Shown here: in pieces, positions 55,196 to 64,000 of the stretch
Layout of the letters: each line of letters begins with the position of its first letter
Numbering within the stretch: position 1 is the first letter of the stretch
Source of the DNA: Rubritalea profundi
GTDB lineage: Bacteria > Verrucomicrobiota > Verrucomicrobiia > Verrucomicrobiales > Akkermansiaceae
Reading direction: 5' to 3'
Assembly (NCBI RefSeq): GCF_002954445.1
Contig: NZ_MQWA01000001.1
Location: 3,679,780 to 3,743,779 of the forward strand
Length of the DNA stretch: 64,000 nucleotides
Position numbers and translations under genes: made by a program
Notes under the pieces: generated by a model
What the model saw: only the letters and a program-made list of their open reading frames with translations
The model's database searches: none
Told to the model about the DNA's origin: nothing

Positions 55196-56401
55196 ATGAT
55201 GAGTAAGAAACCAACCAATCCTATTACAAAGATCTTCGCCTTGATTGGTGGATTTCAGGTCGCCATCGTCTGTATGGTTTTATTGCTTATTCTGACATGG
55301 CTCTCGACTCTCGAGCAGACTGGCCCAGGTGGACTTTACTGGACCTTAGAAAAGTACTTTAGCTTCGGTGCCTACTATGTGCGCCCAACACTGTATGGCA
55401 ATGATTTGCCAATTTATCTTCCCGGTGGTTACTGGGTTTGTGCGATTTTCACGCTGAACCTTCTATTTGGCGGTTTGATGCGTATGCGCAAGGGTTGGAA
55501 GCATGCTCCGATACTCGTTTCACACTTCAGTATGCTGATGTTGATGATTGGCGGAGCAATGACTTACCATCAATCACGAGAAGCGTATATGCTCTTAGCT
55601 GTGGGTGAAACTGGTGACTCCGCGTTCAGCTTGACCGAGCTGTCGATCGAGATTGCAGAGGTCAAGGAAGGGCAAAAGCAAGAGCCGCTGGTGATTAGCT
55701 CGGAGCTGTTAGCTGGGGTGAGAGGGAAACCAACGCGCCAACGAGAATTTCTTCTACCAAATTTCCCATTCGACGCGACGGTGAGCGAGTACCATATCCA
55801 CAATGAACTCTTCCCAGTGCAGGGAAATGCGCCTGAGGGGGTGCATGTGGTGGATGGATATTATGCAATGCCGACCGAACCAACGGGAGCTGAGGAAACG
55901 AACCTTTCAGCCTGTATCATTACGCTAAAAGAGCGCTCATCAGGCAAGCAGCATGAGTTGCTCTTGTTCGAGGGAATTTCGCATGATCTGACAGTGACGA
56001 TTGAGGATAAGATATACGGGCTCCGCCTCCATGGTGAGATTTGGAATACCCCATTCCGTGTCCGTCTAGACGACTCACGTGGCGAAAAGCATCCTGGCAC
56101 TGGGATGGCTATGATTTACGAGAGCGATGTTACTGTTCTTGATGAAAATGGTAGTGCTGAGCGGAAGTTCAAAATAGAGATGAATAAGCCATTGCGCTAT
56201 AAAGATCTCACCTTTTACCAAACGAGCTGGAATGACGCTGGTCCCAAAGTTGAGTCAGGTTTCACAGTCAAAACAAACCCATCAGATCAGTGGCCAAAGT
56301 ATGCCATCTATACCTGTGGAGTAGCACTCTTCGTGCATTTTATTATCAAACTTTTCGGATTCGTGTCCAATAGCATAGCAAGGAGCAAAAATGAGCAGTA
56401 G
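55196..56401 (+). CDS. resB: ResB-type cytochrome c biogenesis protein
   Basis: The 401-aa product belongs to the ResB/Ccs1 family that, together with CcsA, moves haem to the periplasm and attaches it to apocytochrome c (system II). Three N-terminal membrane helices are seen (about 12-30, 75-95 and 103-118), then a large periplasmic part with KPLRYKDLTFYQTSWND near 325 and a final helix WPKYAIYTCGVALFVHFIIKLFGF. The KPL-YxGxTFYQ-SY block is a ResB hallmark. ATG 55196 is followed by a second ATG; either is possible. The gene overlaps CcsA by 11 bases. The window also has a CXXCH cytochrome, the expected client. Confidence 0.88.
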   Translation: MMSKKPTNPITKIFALIGGFQVAIVCMVLLLILTWLSTLEQTGPGGLYWTLEKYFSFGAYYVRPTLYGNDLPIYLPGGYWVCAIFTLNLLFGGLMRMRKGWKHAPILVSHFSMLMLMIGGAMTYHQSREAYMLLAVGETGDSAFSLTELSIEIAEVKEGQKQEPLVISSELLAGVRGKPTRQREFLLPNFPFDATVSEYHIHNELFPVQGNAPEGVHVVDGYYAMPTEPTGAEETNLSACIITLKERSSGKQHELLLFEGISHDLTVTIEDKIYGLRLHGEIWNTPFRVRLDDSRGEKHPGTGMAMIYESDVTVLDENGSAERKFKIEMNKPLRYKDLTFYQTSWNDAGPKVESGFTVKTNPSDQWPKYAIYTCGVALFVHFIIKLFGFVSNSIARSKNEQ

Positions 56402-58397
56402 TAAATTAGGTCGTTGGATAGGTTTTCTCTTTGTCCTGTTAGTGGTGGCTTCGATGCTGCTCTACACAGCTAAAGACTCCACTGTGAGTGGCCCCGCCAA
56501 TGTGGTGGATGGCTATGAAAAATGGGATCCAGAACTAGTCAAAGAGTTTGGCTCCATGCCAATCCAAGACGGCGGACGCATCAAGCCAGTGTCGACCTGG
56601 GCTGGCTTTGAGCTGTTAGCTATCAATGGTAAGCGCAAAGTTCGCTTCGAGAGCAACGGTGAGAAGGTGAGCATCAAGCCGACCGAGTGGGTGTTAGACC
56701 TGATGTTTCGTGATGAATTAGCATCCAAGATGACCGTTTTTCAGGTCGAGGACGATGCTGTGCTCGATATGATAGAGATGCCTCACGACGGCAAAAAGCG
56801 ACGTGACCGCTATAGTATGGCCGAGATTCAGGGCCATCTAAAGCAGGTGGATAAGCTGCGTGATGAGATCGCTCAAAAAACCAAAGACGAGCGCGAGCCC
56901 ATCGAAGACCAATTCATAGGGCTGGTAAGTAACATTCAGAGTTATGTCTCGATTAGTTCGCACTTTTCTCCAGTGAAGGAGGCTATGGCTGACAAGAGTA
57001 GCAGCCTCAGTGATGAGTTAAGACTTTTTTCCACCTGGGTAGAAAGATGGCCACAACTTAGCCAGTTTCTAGCAGCCGCTGCTCAGCAAGAAGGCAAACA
57101 AATGGATGGGCTAAATAAAGTGGCGAACATGATTTCCATGCGCGTTTTAGATTCCGTGTATTCAGATATAGCTCTCTTCCCGCCGAGCGACCCGGAGCAG
57201 GCATCGTGGCCGAAGCGTCAGGGCTGGCTCTCACAGTACATGCAGAACAAAGTTCCTGCAGATCAGGATCAATTCCAGTACCTCCGTGAGATGGAGACAC
57301 TGGCACTAGCCTACGGTAAAGATGGTCAGCAAGGTTTACTAGAGGCTGTGAAGCTCTACAAAGCAACGGTCCAGACCAAGATGGATGAGCGTGGAGAAGG
57401 CAAGAGCCTGAAGAGTGAGATGGTTTACTACAAGATGGATTACTTCTACTATTCCATCACTCCCTTCATCCTAGGTTTCATTATTGTCGCCTGCGGTTGG
57501 ATATCGCCAGCAACTCGATGGGGACGTGGCTGTAATCGCATAGCATGGGGCTTGTTAGTCATTGGAGCATTGTTGCTGATCACTGGAATCACGCACCGGA
57601 GTATCCTAATGAACCGTCCACCTGTTGGAAATCTTTACGATACTATCCCCTTTATCACAGCTATTGTTATTTTGGTGTTAGGTTTCATTGAGTATGTCAC
57701 CAAGCGTGGTGTCTGTCTAGGTCTGGCATTTTTCCTAGCATCGATTGGGATGTTTCTAGCAATGTGGTACGAGCAGTCCAAAGGGGTGGATCCGATGAAC
57801 CCTTTGATTGCTGTGTTACGCTCTAACTTCTGGTTAGCGACGCATGTTATTACGATAACTATTGGCTACGCTGGTGGCCTACTCACCGCCGGATTGGCGC
57901 ATATCTATATTTTTGCGCGAGTATTCAATATTGATGAAGGTGATAAATCGTTCCGCCGCTTCATGACCCGTATCGTTTATGGTGGAGTTTGTTTCACGCT
58001 CTTCTTTAGTTTGGTAGGAACCATCCTTGGTGGTGTCTGGGCTAACGATTCCTGGGGCCGCTTCTGGGGCTGGGACCCGAAGGAAAATGGAGCGCTTATC
58101 ATTGTGCTCTGGACCTTGATTATTCTCCACGCTCGCATGGCTGGTTATCTACGTGAATGGGGAATCCATATCTGCGCAGTTGCCGGATCTATTCTAGTAA
58201 CCTTCTCGTGGTGGCACGTGAACTTCCTCAGCATTGGACTGCACAATTACGGATTCACTGCTGGTGACGGGCTAAAGGCTATCTGGGCGTTCTACTGCCT
58301 CGAGGCTGTGGTCATTTTCATCGCCCTTGGTTACGCTATCAATGAAATCCTAAGGAAGAAGCAGCAGAAAAATGCCGCCAAGTTAGAGGCTGAGTAA
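56391..58397 (+). CDS. ccsA: CcsA-type cytochrome c biogenesis protein with a large N-terminal domain
   Basis: The 668-aa product has a single N-terminal helix (5-25), a long soluble, mostly helical domain (30-355) with conserved-looking FGSMPIQDGGRIKPVSTWAG, and then eight or more membrane helices (360-650). The WWD-type motif is WGRFWGWDPKENGAL (about 555-569), followed by SWWHVNFLSIGLHNYGF, carrying the haem-binding Trp and His residues. Typical CcsA is about 300 aa; the long form with an N-terminal domain is known in Bacteroidetes and related groups. It partners the ResB gene directly upstream and completes system II cytochrome c maturation. Confidence 0.88.
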   Translation: MSSSKLGRWIGFLFVLLVVASMLLYTAKDSTVSGPANVVDGYEKWDPELVKEFGSMPIQDGGRIKPVSTWAGFELLAINGKRKVRFESNGEKVSIKPTEWVLDLMFRDELASKMTVFQVEDDAVLDMIEMPHDGKKRRDRYSMAEIQGHLKQVDKLRDEIAQKTKDEREPIEDQFIGLVSNIQSYVSISSHFSPVKEAMADKSSSLSDELRLFSTWVERWPQLSQFLAAAAQQEGKQMDGLNKVANMISMRVLDSVYSDIALFPPSDPEQASWPKRQGWLSQYMQNKVPADQDQFQYLREMETLALAYGKDGQQGLLEAVKLYKATVQTKMDERGEGKSLKSEMVYYKMDYFYYSITPFILGFIIVACGWISPATRWGRGCNRIAWGLLVIGALLLITGITHRSILMNRPPVGNLYDTIPFITAIVILVLGFIEYVTKRGVCLGLAFFLASIGMFLAMWYEQSKGVDPMNPLIAVLRSNFWLATHVITITIGYAGGLLTAGLAHIYIFARVFNIDEGDKSFRRFMTRIVYGGVCFTLFFSLVGTILGGVWANDSWGRFWGWDPKENGALIIVLWTLIILHARMAGYLREWGIHICAVAGSILVTFSWWHVNFLSIGLHNYGFTAGDGLKAIWAFYCLEAVVIFIALGYAINEILRKKQQKNAAKLEAE

Positions 58398-58439
58398 TGG
58401 GCTGGATGGCTAACTATTCAGTGTAGCTTAAAGTGGCTG

Positions 58440-59804
58440 CTAGACGGAAAGTTGTTTCAGTTGCTCAGGGAACGGGCATACGTCGCAGTCACTGGTGTCT
58501 TCTAGGCAGAAGTCTTGGTAGATCTGGAGTAGGGCTTGGTGTTGCCAGGCCTTTTTGAAGAAGTCTTTTTTATCGTGTCGCTGCCCGAATAGTCGGGTGC
58601 TGACGCGGTTGATCGACTCGCTGATCGCGGGTGCTGGAAGCTGAAGGTAGTGGTTCCATGCTGTCGCGTCATTTTGAATAATCCGTAGCGGGAGCAGGTG
58701 GTTGATTAGTAAATCACGGATTCTGTCCTTACCCATCAGCGCAAGCTGCTTTTCGCTGCGTTTTGATGTCAGCGTGTAGTGGTGGCTCCAAAATGGATCA
58801 TGGAGCCTCTCTAACCAGTTGATGAGGCTATCCGTTTGGCTAGATAGTTTACGGAAACTTGGCCAGTGCTGGGCGATGTATCCCAGTGCGGCGAGGCGGC
58901 GCTGCGGGTGATTGATCGGACGAATTCCCGTGCGAGTCCATTGGATCGACCTCTCGTCGCTGAGTTCGTGTTCGCCGCGGTGTTTCCACCAGGTTTTCCA
59001 GAGGTCCTCTAGCCATTGCTGTGAGTCAAGTGGTGCTTGCTCATGGATGTCTGGATGGAGAAAGCCAGCAATGCCAAAAAGTAGTGGGTAGGCGAGCTCT
59101 GTGTGCTGACGCAAGTAGTGGATAGGCATGCGTTGCGCGAGCTGGCTCATCGCTTGCTTGTTTGGTCGGTAGCCTAGAGTCTCGGCGAGGGCTATCCAGA
59201 GTGCCTGATCTTTTCCGTGGGCTTCACGCACCAGTTGGTGGCGTTTCGCCTTGAGTGCGCAACGATGCTTTGCTGCGGCGAGCATGACTTGCTCAACAGC
59301 GCCAGCCGACATGTGTTCTAAGGGTTTGTAGCACCTACCAATACTGGCGGTGGCGGAGGTGTGCCTAGCCTGCTGTAGCGCTTCCTTTACCAGTGCATCC
59401 GGGATGACGACTTTAGGAATGTCTGTGTGATTTTCAGATCGAGTAAAATGGCGCGCGTCTGCGTCACGGAAAATGACATGAAGAATGACGTCATTGAATG
59501 CAGGATTTATATCGTGTCCGTGAGTTTCCCAGTCGCTAGCATTGGTGTCTAGCTCAAGCGGGCCGGAGTGGGTTTCTCCATCGATTTCGACGGCTGAGTG
59601 TAGGAAGTCTGGGCCGGCGGTGCGGTTCCAAAAACCAAATTGCCGGACTACAACAGATCTGCCATCTGTGGTGGTAAATGTGCGACCAAAGAGTCCATTG
59701 AACCAGATCGCCTGCAGAGCCATTTCGTCCGGAAGGTCGAGTGGTGGGTCTTCGGCTAGACGGTTTCCATATACGTCTTGTAATAGTTGGGAGTAACTAA
59801 GCAT
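58440..59804 (-). CDS. DUF2851 family protein
   Basis: The 454-aa cytoplasmic protein begins MLSYSQLLQDVYGNRLAEDPPL, followed by the family blocks LQAIWFNGLFG, VVVRQFGFWNRTAGPDFLHSAVEIDGETHSGPLELDTNASDW and NDVILHVIF. DUF2851 proteins occur mostly in Bacteroidetes and Verrucomicrobiota; no function is established. The ELD-x10-HD pattern of the first domain is reminiscent of a PD-(D/E)xK nuclease-like fold, which is only a resemblance. The C-terminus ends in a cysteine-containing block, CLEDTSDCDVCPFPEQLK, that could hold a metal. It lies eight bases after the TIGR03790 gene. Confidence 0.82.
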   Translation of the reverse strand: MLSYSQLLQDVYGNRLAEDPPLDLPDEMALQAIWFNGLFGRTFTTTDGRSVVVRQFGFWNRTAGPDFLHSAVEIDGETHSGPLELDTNASDWETHGHDINPAFNDVILHVIFRDADARHFTRSENHTDIPKVVIPDALVKEALQQARHTSATASIGRCYKPLEHMSAGAVEQVMLAAAKHRCALKAKRHQLVREAHGKDQALWIALAETLGYRPNKQAMSQLAQRMPIHYLRQHTELAYPLLFGIAGFLHPDIHEQAPLDSQQWLEDLWKTWWKHRGEHELSDERSIQWTRTGIRPINHPQRRLAALGYIAQHWPSFRKLSSQTDSLINWLERLHDPFWSHHYTLTSKRSEKQLALMGKDRIRDLLINHLLPLRIIQNDATAWNHYLQLPAPAISESINRVSTRLFGQRHDKKDFFKKAWQHQALLQIYQDFCLEDTSDCDVCPFPEQLKQLSV

Positions 59805-59812
59805 GTGAGTCT

Positions 59813-61390
59813 TTACTTCTTAGAGGTTTGCTTTTTTCTAGGCTCTGCTGGTGGTGGTGGTGGTGGATTGAGAATGTTGAGCATTGCTATAATCGGCTTG
59901 CCTGATGGGTGATTCTCTCGGCCTATCAGAGCTTCTTGGAGGATTCCAATAGCGAGGTTCTTTTTCTTCTCAGCCCGGTAGAGGTTAGCGAGGTGAAGGG
60001 CGATCCGCACCTTATCGCTGCTATTTTTGTATTTATTCATCGCTGAATAAAACTGGCTCGTTGCTTCTTTGATGTCATCACGATGGAGTTGCCAAAGGCC
60101 TAGGATTTCATAATAGCTCGCATCACTTTTTTGGATGGCAGCTGTGGTGAGTTTCTGAGTGATGCGATCTGAATCGAACTTCCATGCTCTAAAGGCGAGG
60201 TTGACTGAGCGATAGAGCTTGTCTTGGTCTTCTATCACGCCTGAGCCATCGAGTCGCTTGAATGGCTGATAGAGTGGATCACCAATCGCCAAATTTTGCC
60301 AAGAAAGTACAGGAATAGACATGGTAGCTGCTTCGATGAAAGTGAATCCTTCGACCAATCGATCGTGGAGAATATCGAAGTGATGGGTCATCTGTAGGTA
60401 GGGCTCGTAGACATTTCCTACCGTGGCAGCGGCGCCTTTGCTGAGAATCGGACCCACCCATTTTGCTTTTTTATTACGCAGATCATTCGCGCTAAATGAA
60501 TGTAGGTGAATGGCTACGGCGCCGCGTTTGAATTTGAAATCAGGATTGAGGAACGGCCCATTGACAGCACCAGTGTACCAACCGTAATAAAGGCTGACAT
60601 CCCGCATTGGGTAATTGGTGAGGTATGTTTGTTTGTTCTTGTCGATGGTCGTGGGGATGCCTTTTTGCCAGTTAAGTTCGTCGATTTTTTTGATCCAGTC
60701 GTCACCGACCTTGTAGGCTCCACCCTTTAAGGCTAGATCGAGATAACTCATTCCCCAAAGCCCTTGTTTTTCAGTGGCAACGGCATCATCGATCAAGCGC
60801 TTAGAGGTTGCAAAGTCAGGCCCGTCGATACGGCCAACCATGAAGTAAGGGACGAGTTCTCTGAGTGTGCTGAACTCAGAATTTTTCTTGAAGTACTTAT
60901 TAGGTAGTGGACCTTGAATAGGCAGACCTTGGACACCAAATACCGCGAGCTCTGAGTCGACCGCTGCGGAGTTTGCTCGCTGGGTGATGTGCATCTTCTC
61001 CGATTGCTCCTTTGGAATTGCTTGGTTACGAATTCCATATGGCATGCCGTACATGCAGACGAGTAGTCGTTTCTTGTTTCCTACAGGAAGCGTGAAGCCG
61101 TCTTTGGTTTTGCCTAACTGCCACCATCTGTTTGTCTGGAAGTGTCTGCGTAGAGGATCTTGAATAGTAGAGATGTACTCGGCGCGTGAAATGTGCCCCT
61201 TGTTTGGCGTGTCTAGTCCAACGATGTTTTCATGCGGGATAAAGCGTTGTTTAGCATAGTAAAATGCCAGCTTTGAAGATTCAGGGTTGTTGGTGTTATA
61301 GAGGATTACGACGGAAGTCGGATCGATGCTGGGCTTTGCCTGTAGTATGGAACTAAAGGCAACGAGCAATAGGAATATTCGCGGTGGCAT
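59813..61390 (-). CDS. TIGR03790 family secreted protein
   Basis: The 525-aa product has a signal peptide (MPPRIFLLLVAFSSILQA). The mature part starts SVVILYNTNNPESSKLAFYYAKQRFIPHENIVGLDTP, followed by LVCMYGMPYGI, the VGRIDGP block and AVAIHLHSFSA, the arrangement of TIGR03790 proteins of unknown role, found mainly in Verrucomicrobiota and Planctomycetes. The last 130 residues look like TPR-type helical repeats (DIKEATSQFYSAMNKYKNS and KVRIALHLANLYRAEKKKNLA), then a proline-rich PPPPPPAEPRKKQ tail. It lies between the DUF2851 gene and the metallo-hydrolase on the same strand. Function unknown. Confidence 0.82.
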   Translation of the reverse strand: MPPRIFLLLVAFSSILQAKPSIDPTSVVILYNTNNPESSKLAFYYAKQRFIPHENIVGLDTPNKGHISRAEYISTIQDPLRRHFQTNRWWQLGKTKDGFTLPVGNKKRLLVCMYGMPYGIRNQAIPKEQSEKMHITQRANSAAVDSELAVFGVQGLPIQGPLPNKYFKKNSEFSTLRELVPYFMVGRIDGPDFATSKRLIDDAVATEKQGLWGMSYLDLALKGGAYKVGDDWIKKIDELNWQKGIPTTIDKNKQTYLTNYPMRDVSLYYGWYTGAVNGPFLNPDFKFKRGAVAIHLHSFSANDLRNKKAKWVGPILSKGAAATVGNVYEPYLQMTHHFDILHDRLVEGFTFIEAATMSIPVLSWQNLAIGDPLYQPFKRLDGSGVIEDQDKLYRSVNLAFRAWKFDSDRITQKLTTAAIQKSDASYYEILGLWQLHRDDIKEATSQFYSAMNKYKNSSDKVRIALHLANLYRAEKKKNLAIGILQEALIGRENHPSGKPIIAMLNILNPPPPPPAEPRKKQTSKK

Positions 61391-61405
61391 AATGGGTATA
61401 AAGGC

Positions 61406-62182
61406 TTAGGAAAGGGTCAGAGTGTCGTGAGCAAATCTTATATTAGGAGGTAATTTTGATTCTTCTAACAAATAATCGGTTTCATGCGAAATATGTGTGA
61501 GCCAGGTTTGTTTCGCTCCGACCGCCTGAGCGATTTCGATCGCTTCTGGAAGTGAAAGGTGAGTGGGGTGAGGGCTTGGTCGGAGGGCATCTATGATGAA
61601 GTGGTCGAGCCCGTCGAGCAGATCTAGGGTGGTCTCAGGAATCGATTTAGCATCAGGAATGTAGCCGATACTGGGCTGCCCTGCTTGATCGAAACGAAAC
61701 CCGATGGTCTCGACCGAGCCGTGCTGGACGGGTAGGGGCGTGACCTTAGTTTCACCTAACATGAATGGCGCAGCTACTGGATGGACGGCAGGTTTGATGT
61801 AACCTTTGTAGATGTTTTCAGGAGAAAAGGCCCATGCGTAGACTCTGGAAAGTTCGTCTAGGCAGCTTAGACTAGAATACAATGGCAGTGGCGAGTCGCG
61901 TCTCCAGCAAAACGCGCGCAGTTCATCAAACCCTGCGGTGTGATCGAGATGGCAATGGGTGTAGAGCACTGCATCCACTTTGCGCAAGTTGTGACGTAGC
62001 GCTTGCTGGCGGAGATCTGGCCCCGAGTCTACCAGGATAGAATGCGTGGCAGTCTGAATGTGTACCGATGAACGCATGCGATCATTTTTGGGGTCGTCTG
62101 AGCTGCAGCTGGCGCAATCACAGCCGATGACGGGAATGCCGACCGAGGTAGATGTGCCGAGGAAAGTGAGAGTCGTTTTCAA
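61406..62182 (-). CDS. PhnP-like metallo-beta-lactamase-fold phosphodiesterase
   Basis: The 258-aa product has the MBL metal site THCHLDHTAG (His76, His78, Asp80, His81), an upstream LVDSGPDLRQQ and the later LRPSPHPTHLSLPEA and TWLTHISHE blocks. The N-terminal TSTSVGIPVIGCDCASCSS with Cys21, Cys23 and Cys26 is a zinc-type insertion typical of the PhnP branch (phosphoribosyl cyclic phosphodiesterase), which occurs widely outside C-P lyase clusters. Here the Phn-like importer is 48 kb away, so a link is not implied. It is the first gene of the run with TIGR03790 and DUF2851. It is divergent from recN. Confidence 0.85.
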   Translation of the reverse strand: MKTTLTFLGTSTSVGIPVIGCDCASCSSDDPKNDRMRSSVHIQTATHSILVDSGPDLRQQALRHNLRKVDAVLYTHCHLDHTAGFDELRAFCWRRDSPLPLYSSLSCLDELSRVYAWAFSPENIYKGYIKPAVHPVAAPFMLGETKVTPLPVQHGSVETIGFRFDQAGQPSIGYIPDAKSIPETTLDLLDGLDHFIIDALRPSPHPTHLSLPEAIEIAQAVGAKQTWLTHISHETDYLLEESKLPPNIRFAHDTLTLS

Positions 62183-62296
62183 TATGCTCTGAGCATAGAG
62201 GTGTGTAGTACCAATTGAAAAGAGTGATTTCTCAGAGATGTGCAGTTGCTATGTGCAGCGGGGCTTGCATACTCACGTAGATCTTACATAGAACGC

Positions 62297-63949
62297 ATGC
62301 TTACTCATATTTTCATCAAAAATTTGGCTTTGGTTGATCAGCTCACTTGGCAACTCGGTAAAGGACTCATCGGTGTGACTGGTGAAACTGGGGCTGGAAA
62401 GTCGGTGATAGTGGGGGCTTTGAAATTGGTTTTAGGCGAGCGCGCTGTGAAAGGAATGATCCGTACGGGTGAAGTCTCATGCACCGTGGAAGCTGTGTTC
62501 GAGCTAGATGAGCTAGAGGAAGTGAATCGTCTGTTAGAAGATGCCGGCGTGGAGCCCTGCGATGGCGAGCAATTGCTGATCCGAAGAGTGATAGGTCAAA
62601 GCTCTAACAAGCAATTCGTCAATAACTCACCCGCAACATTGTCGGTTCTTAAAAATTTGGGTGACCATTTGGTTGATCTTCATGGCCCACATGACCACCA
62701 ATCATTACTTTCAGTAGAGCGTCAGCTTTCCATGCTCGACGCCTACGCTGTCGCGCAAAAGGATCGTGAGGCTTATCGTTCGATCTATTCTCAATGGAGA
62801 AACAAGCTTACCGAATTAGAGAGCCTGCAAAAGAGCGAACAGGCAAACGAGCAAGAAATAGATTTACTAAGATTTCAGGTCGAAGAAATTGATGTGGCTG
62901 ACATTCGTCCCGAGGAAGAGTCTGAGATAGAAGAGCGCTATAAGCGGGCATCGAACAGCTCTAGGCTAGTCGAGGGAAGTGGCCAAATTGCTGGTATTTT
63001 GGGGCGCGAAGTCAATGAGCGCCTCTGCGAGGTCCAGCGACTTGCGCGCGAGTTAGAACGCCTAGACCCTGCAACTCTAGAGTTGTTGGGTGGTCTAGAT
63101 TCAGCCTTGGTAGAGCTCCAAGAACTAGAGCGAAGCATGGCGGACTACACTGAGAGCTTAGAGATTGATCCAGCCGAGGCTTCTGCCCTAGAAGGACGAA
63201 TTAATACATTTGAAACCTTGAAGCGTAAGTACGGACCAAGCCTAGAGGATGTTTGCTCTCACCATGCACGAGCGAGCGAGCGCCTTAGCGCCATTGAAAA
63301 CCGTGGGGGATTGATCGAGCAACTCCGAGCCGAGGCTGAGAAACTCAAAGCGAAGTTAGAATCAGCTGGGCTTAAACTCAGCACCAAGCGCAAAAAGTCA
63401 GCACCACGCCTGGCGAAAGAAATTTCTAAACACATCAAGGAGTTGGGGTTCAAACAGGCATCATTCGAGGTGGCTGTGCTGCAAAATGAAACACCGAGCA
63501 CAAGTGGGCTAGAGTCGGTTGATTTTCAGTTTGGTCCTAATCCTGGTGAACCGCTCAAGCCACTGCGCCAAGTCGCATCAAGTGGTGAAATTTCACGCGT
63601 GATGCTAGCCGTGAAGAGTGCGCTAGCAGATCAAGACGCCACACCGCTTATGGTATTCGATGAAATCGATGCCAATGTTGGCGGTGAGATTGCCCGCGCA
63701 GTGGGTGAGAAGATGGCTGTGTTAGGCGAGAAGCACCAAGTAATTTCCATCACCCACTTCCCACAAGTTGCAGCAGTTGCCGCGGAGCATTTTGTGGTCG
63801 ATAAATTAGTCGAAGACGGCAGGACACGTTCCACACTGCGTCAAGTTGAAGGTGAGCAACGCATCGATGAATTGGTGCGGATGCTTGGTGGTGGTGACGG
63901 TGAGCAAGCAAGAGCAATGGCTCTGAGTCTAATGCCTCAAGGCGTCTAG
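62297..63949 (+). CDS. recN: DNA repair protein RecN
   Basis: An SMC-like ATPase acting early in double-strand break repair. From ATG 62297 the protein has 550 aa, starting MLTHIFIKNLALVDQLTWQL; the ORF could be opened at 62240 by 19 more residues without family support. Walker A is GVTGETGAGKSV (27-38), a long coiled coil fills about 160-370, and the C-terminal ABC part has EISRVMLAVKSAL (signature) and TPLMVFDEIDANVGGEIA (Walker B near 450), with ISITHFPQVAAVA. All RecN hallmarks are present. It is single, divergent from the metallo-hydrolase gene; the last 50 bases of the window hold no complete gene. Confidence 0.94.
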   Translation: MLTHIFIKNLALVDQLTWQLGKGLIGVTGETGAGKSVIVGALKLVLGERAVKGMIRTGEVSCTVEAVFELDELEEVNRLLEDAGVEPCDGEQLLIRRVIGQSSNKQFVNNSPATLSVLKNLGDHLVDLHGPHDHQSLLSVERQLSMLDAYAVAQKDREAYRSIYSQWRNKLTELESLQKSEQANEQEIDLLRFQVEEIDVADIRPEEESEIEERYKRASNSSRLVEGSGQIAGILGREVNERLCEVQRLARELERLDPATLELLGGLDSALVELQELERSMADYTESLEIDPAEASALEGRINTFETLKRKYGPSLEDVCSHHARASERLSAIENRGGLIEQLRAEAEKLKAKLESAGLKLSTKRKKSAPRLAKEISKHIKELGFKQASFEVAVLQNETPSTSGLESVDFQFGPNPGEPLKPLRQVASSGEISRVMLAVKSALADQDATPLMVFDEIDANVGGEIARAVGEKMAVLGEKHQVISITHFPQVAAVAAEHFVVDKLVEDGRTRSTLRQVEGEQRIDELVRMLGGGDGEQARAMALSLMPQGV

Positions 63950-64000
63950 TCGGCACTAGCCGAGTGGTGGAACCCAACCGGCAGCTTTGACCGCTGGGGT

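Noticed and set aside
63950-64000. tRNA-like GCCGAGTGGTGGAA and short open frames at the right edge
   Set aside because: The D-stem-like phrase is not followed by the rest of a tRNA in the visible bases; both strands are open for only about 15 codons, so no gene can be claimed.

Overview
The window reads as chromosomal DNA of a Gram-negative, aerobic, heterotrophic bacterium, most likely of the phylum Verrucomicrobiota (order Verrucomicrobiales). This is inferred from gene content, not from a marker gene: the long three-domain IspG, a TIGR04073-type exosortase-associated protein, a TIGR03790-type secreted protein, a DUF2851 protein, ResB/CcsA cytochrome c maturation with a long CcsA, and two tandem PilB/GspE ATPases. 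Outer-membrane energy transduction (ExbB/ExbD/TonB) and a beta-barrel porin show a diderm envelope. No rRNA, tRNA or CRISPR array was recognised.

Layout. 1-1030: left edge with the N-terminus of an IS1182-type transposase running off the window, then poorly understood DNA with two small ORFs. 1-2.7 kb: divergent IscA-type scaffold and cysteine desulfurase (Fe-S assembly). 2.7-9.3 kb (minus): a two-domain glycosyltransferase fusion, a processive GT2 enzyme, an FAD oxidoreductase-polyferredoxin fusion and a DUF547 protein. 9.5-10.3 kb: fabG with a strong terminator. 10.3-13.9 kb (minus): a PhnD/PhnC/PhnE-type ABC importer with a double-length permease, binding protein resembling selenate-type relatives of PhnD. 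14.0-16.9 kb (minus): TIGR04073 protein and a Ser/Thr kinase. 17.1-22.2 kb (plus): six tightly coupled genes (DUF3450, TtpC-like, ExbB, ExbD, TonB, TPR) behind a near-perfect Fur-type palindrome. 22.2-27.5 kb: a membrane protein, a TgpA-type transglutaminase, a methyltransferase and a cation/proton antiporter.

27.8-33.2 kb (plus): type II secretion/type IV pilus core with two PilB/GspE paralogues (the first broken by a one-base frameshift), PilC/GspF and a GspG-type pseudopilin. 33.5-36.2 kb: a basic low-complexity protein, a GT4/GT5 glycosyltransferase and a membrane-anchored cytochrome c. 36.4-40.1 kb (plus): a second Fur-like box ahead of a porin, an FMN-binding protein, a PepSY-type membrane protein and the flavin transferase ApbE, together a plausible iron-responsive envelope flavin redox module. 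40-50 kb: LigA with an insertion, a SWIM-like protein, an MFS-acyltransferase fusion, a lipoprotein, a MITE-like inverted repeat, an MscS channel and YifB. 50-54.5 kb (minus): psd, ispG, a CPBP protease and thiL. 54.7-58.4 kb (plus): lipoprotein, ResB and CcsA. 58.4-62.2 kb (minus): DUF2851, TIGR03790 and PhnP-like proteins. 62.3-63.9 kb: recN.

The strongest thread is iron: two transcription units in different places share Fur-like 9-1-9 palindromes, one encoding a dedicated TonB energy-coupling complex and the other a porin with a flavin-based membrane redox chain. I infer a two-part iron uptake strategy. The other notable points are the frameshifted pilB, several domain fusions, and the 116-bp inverted-repeat element.
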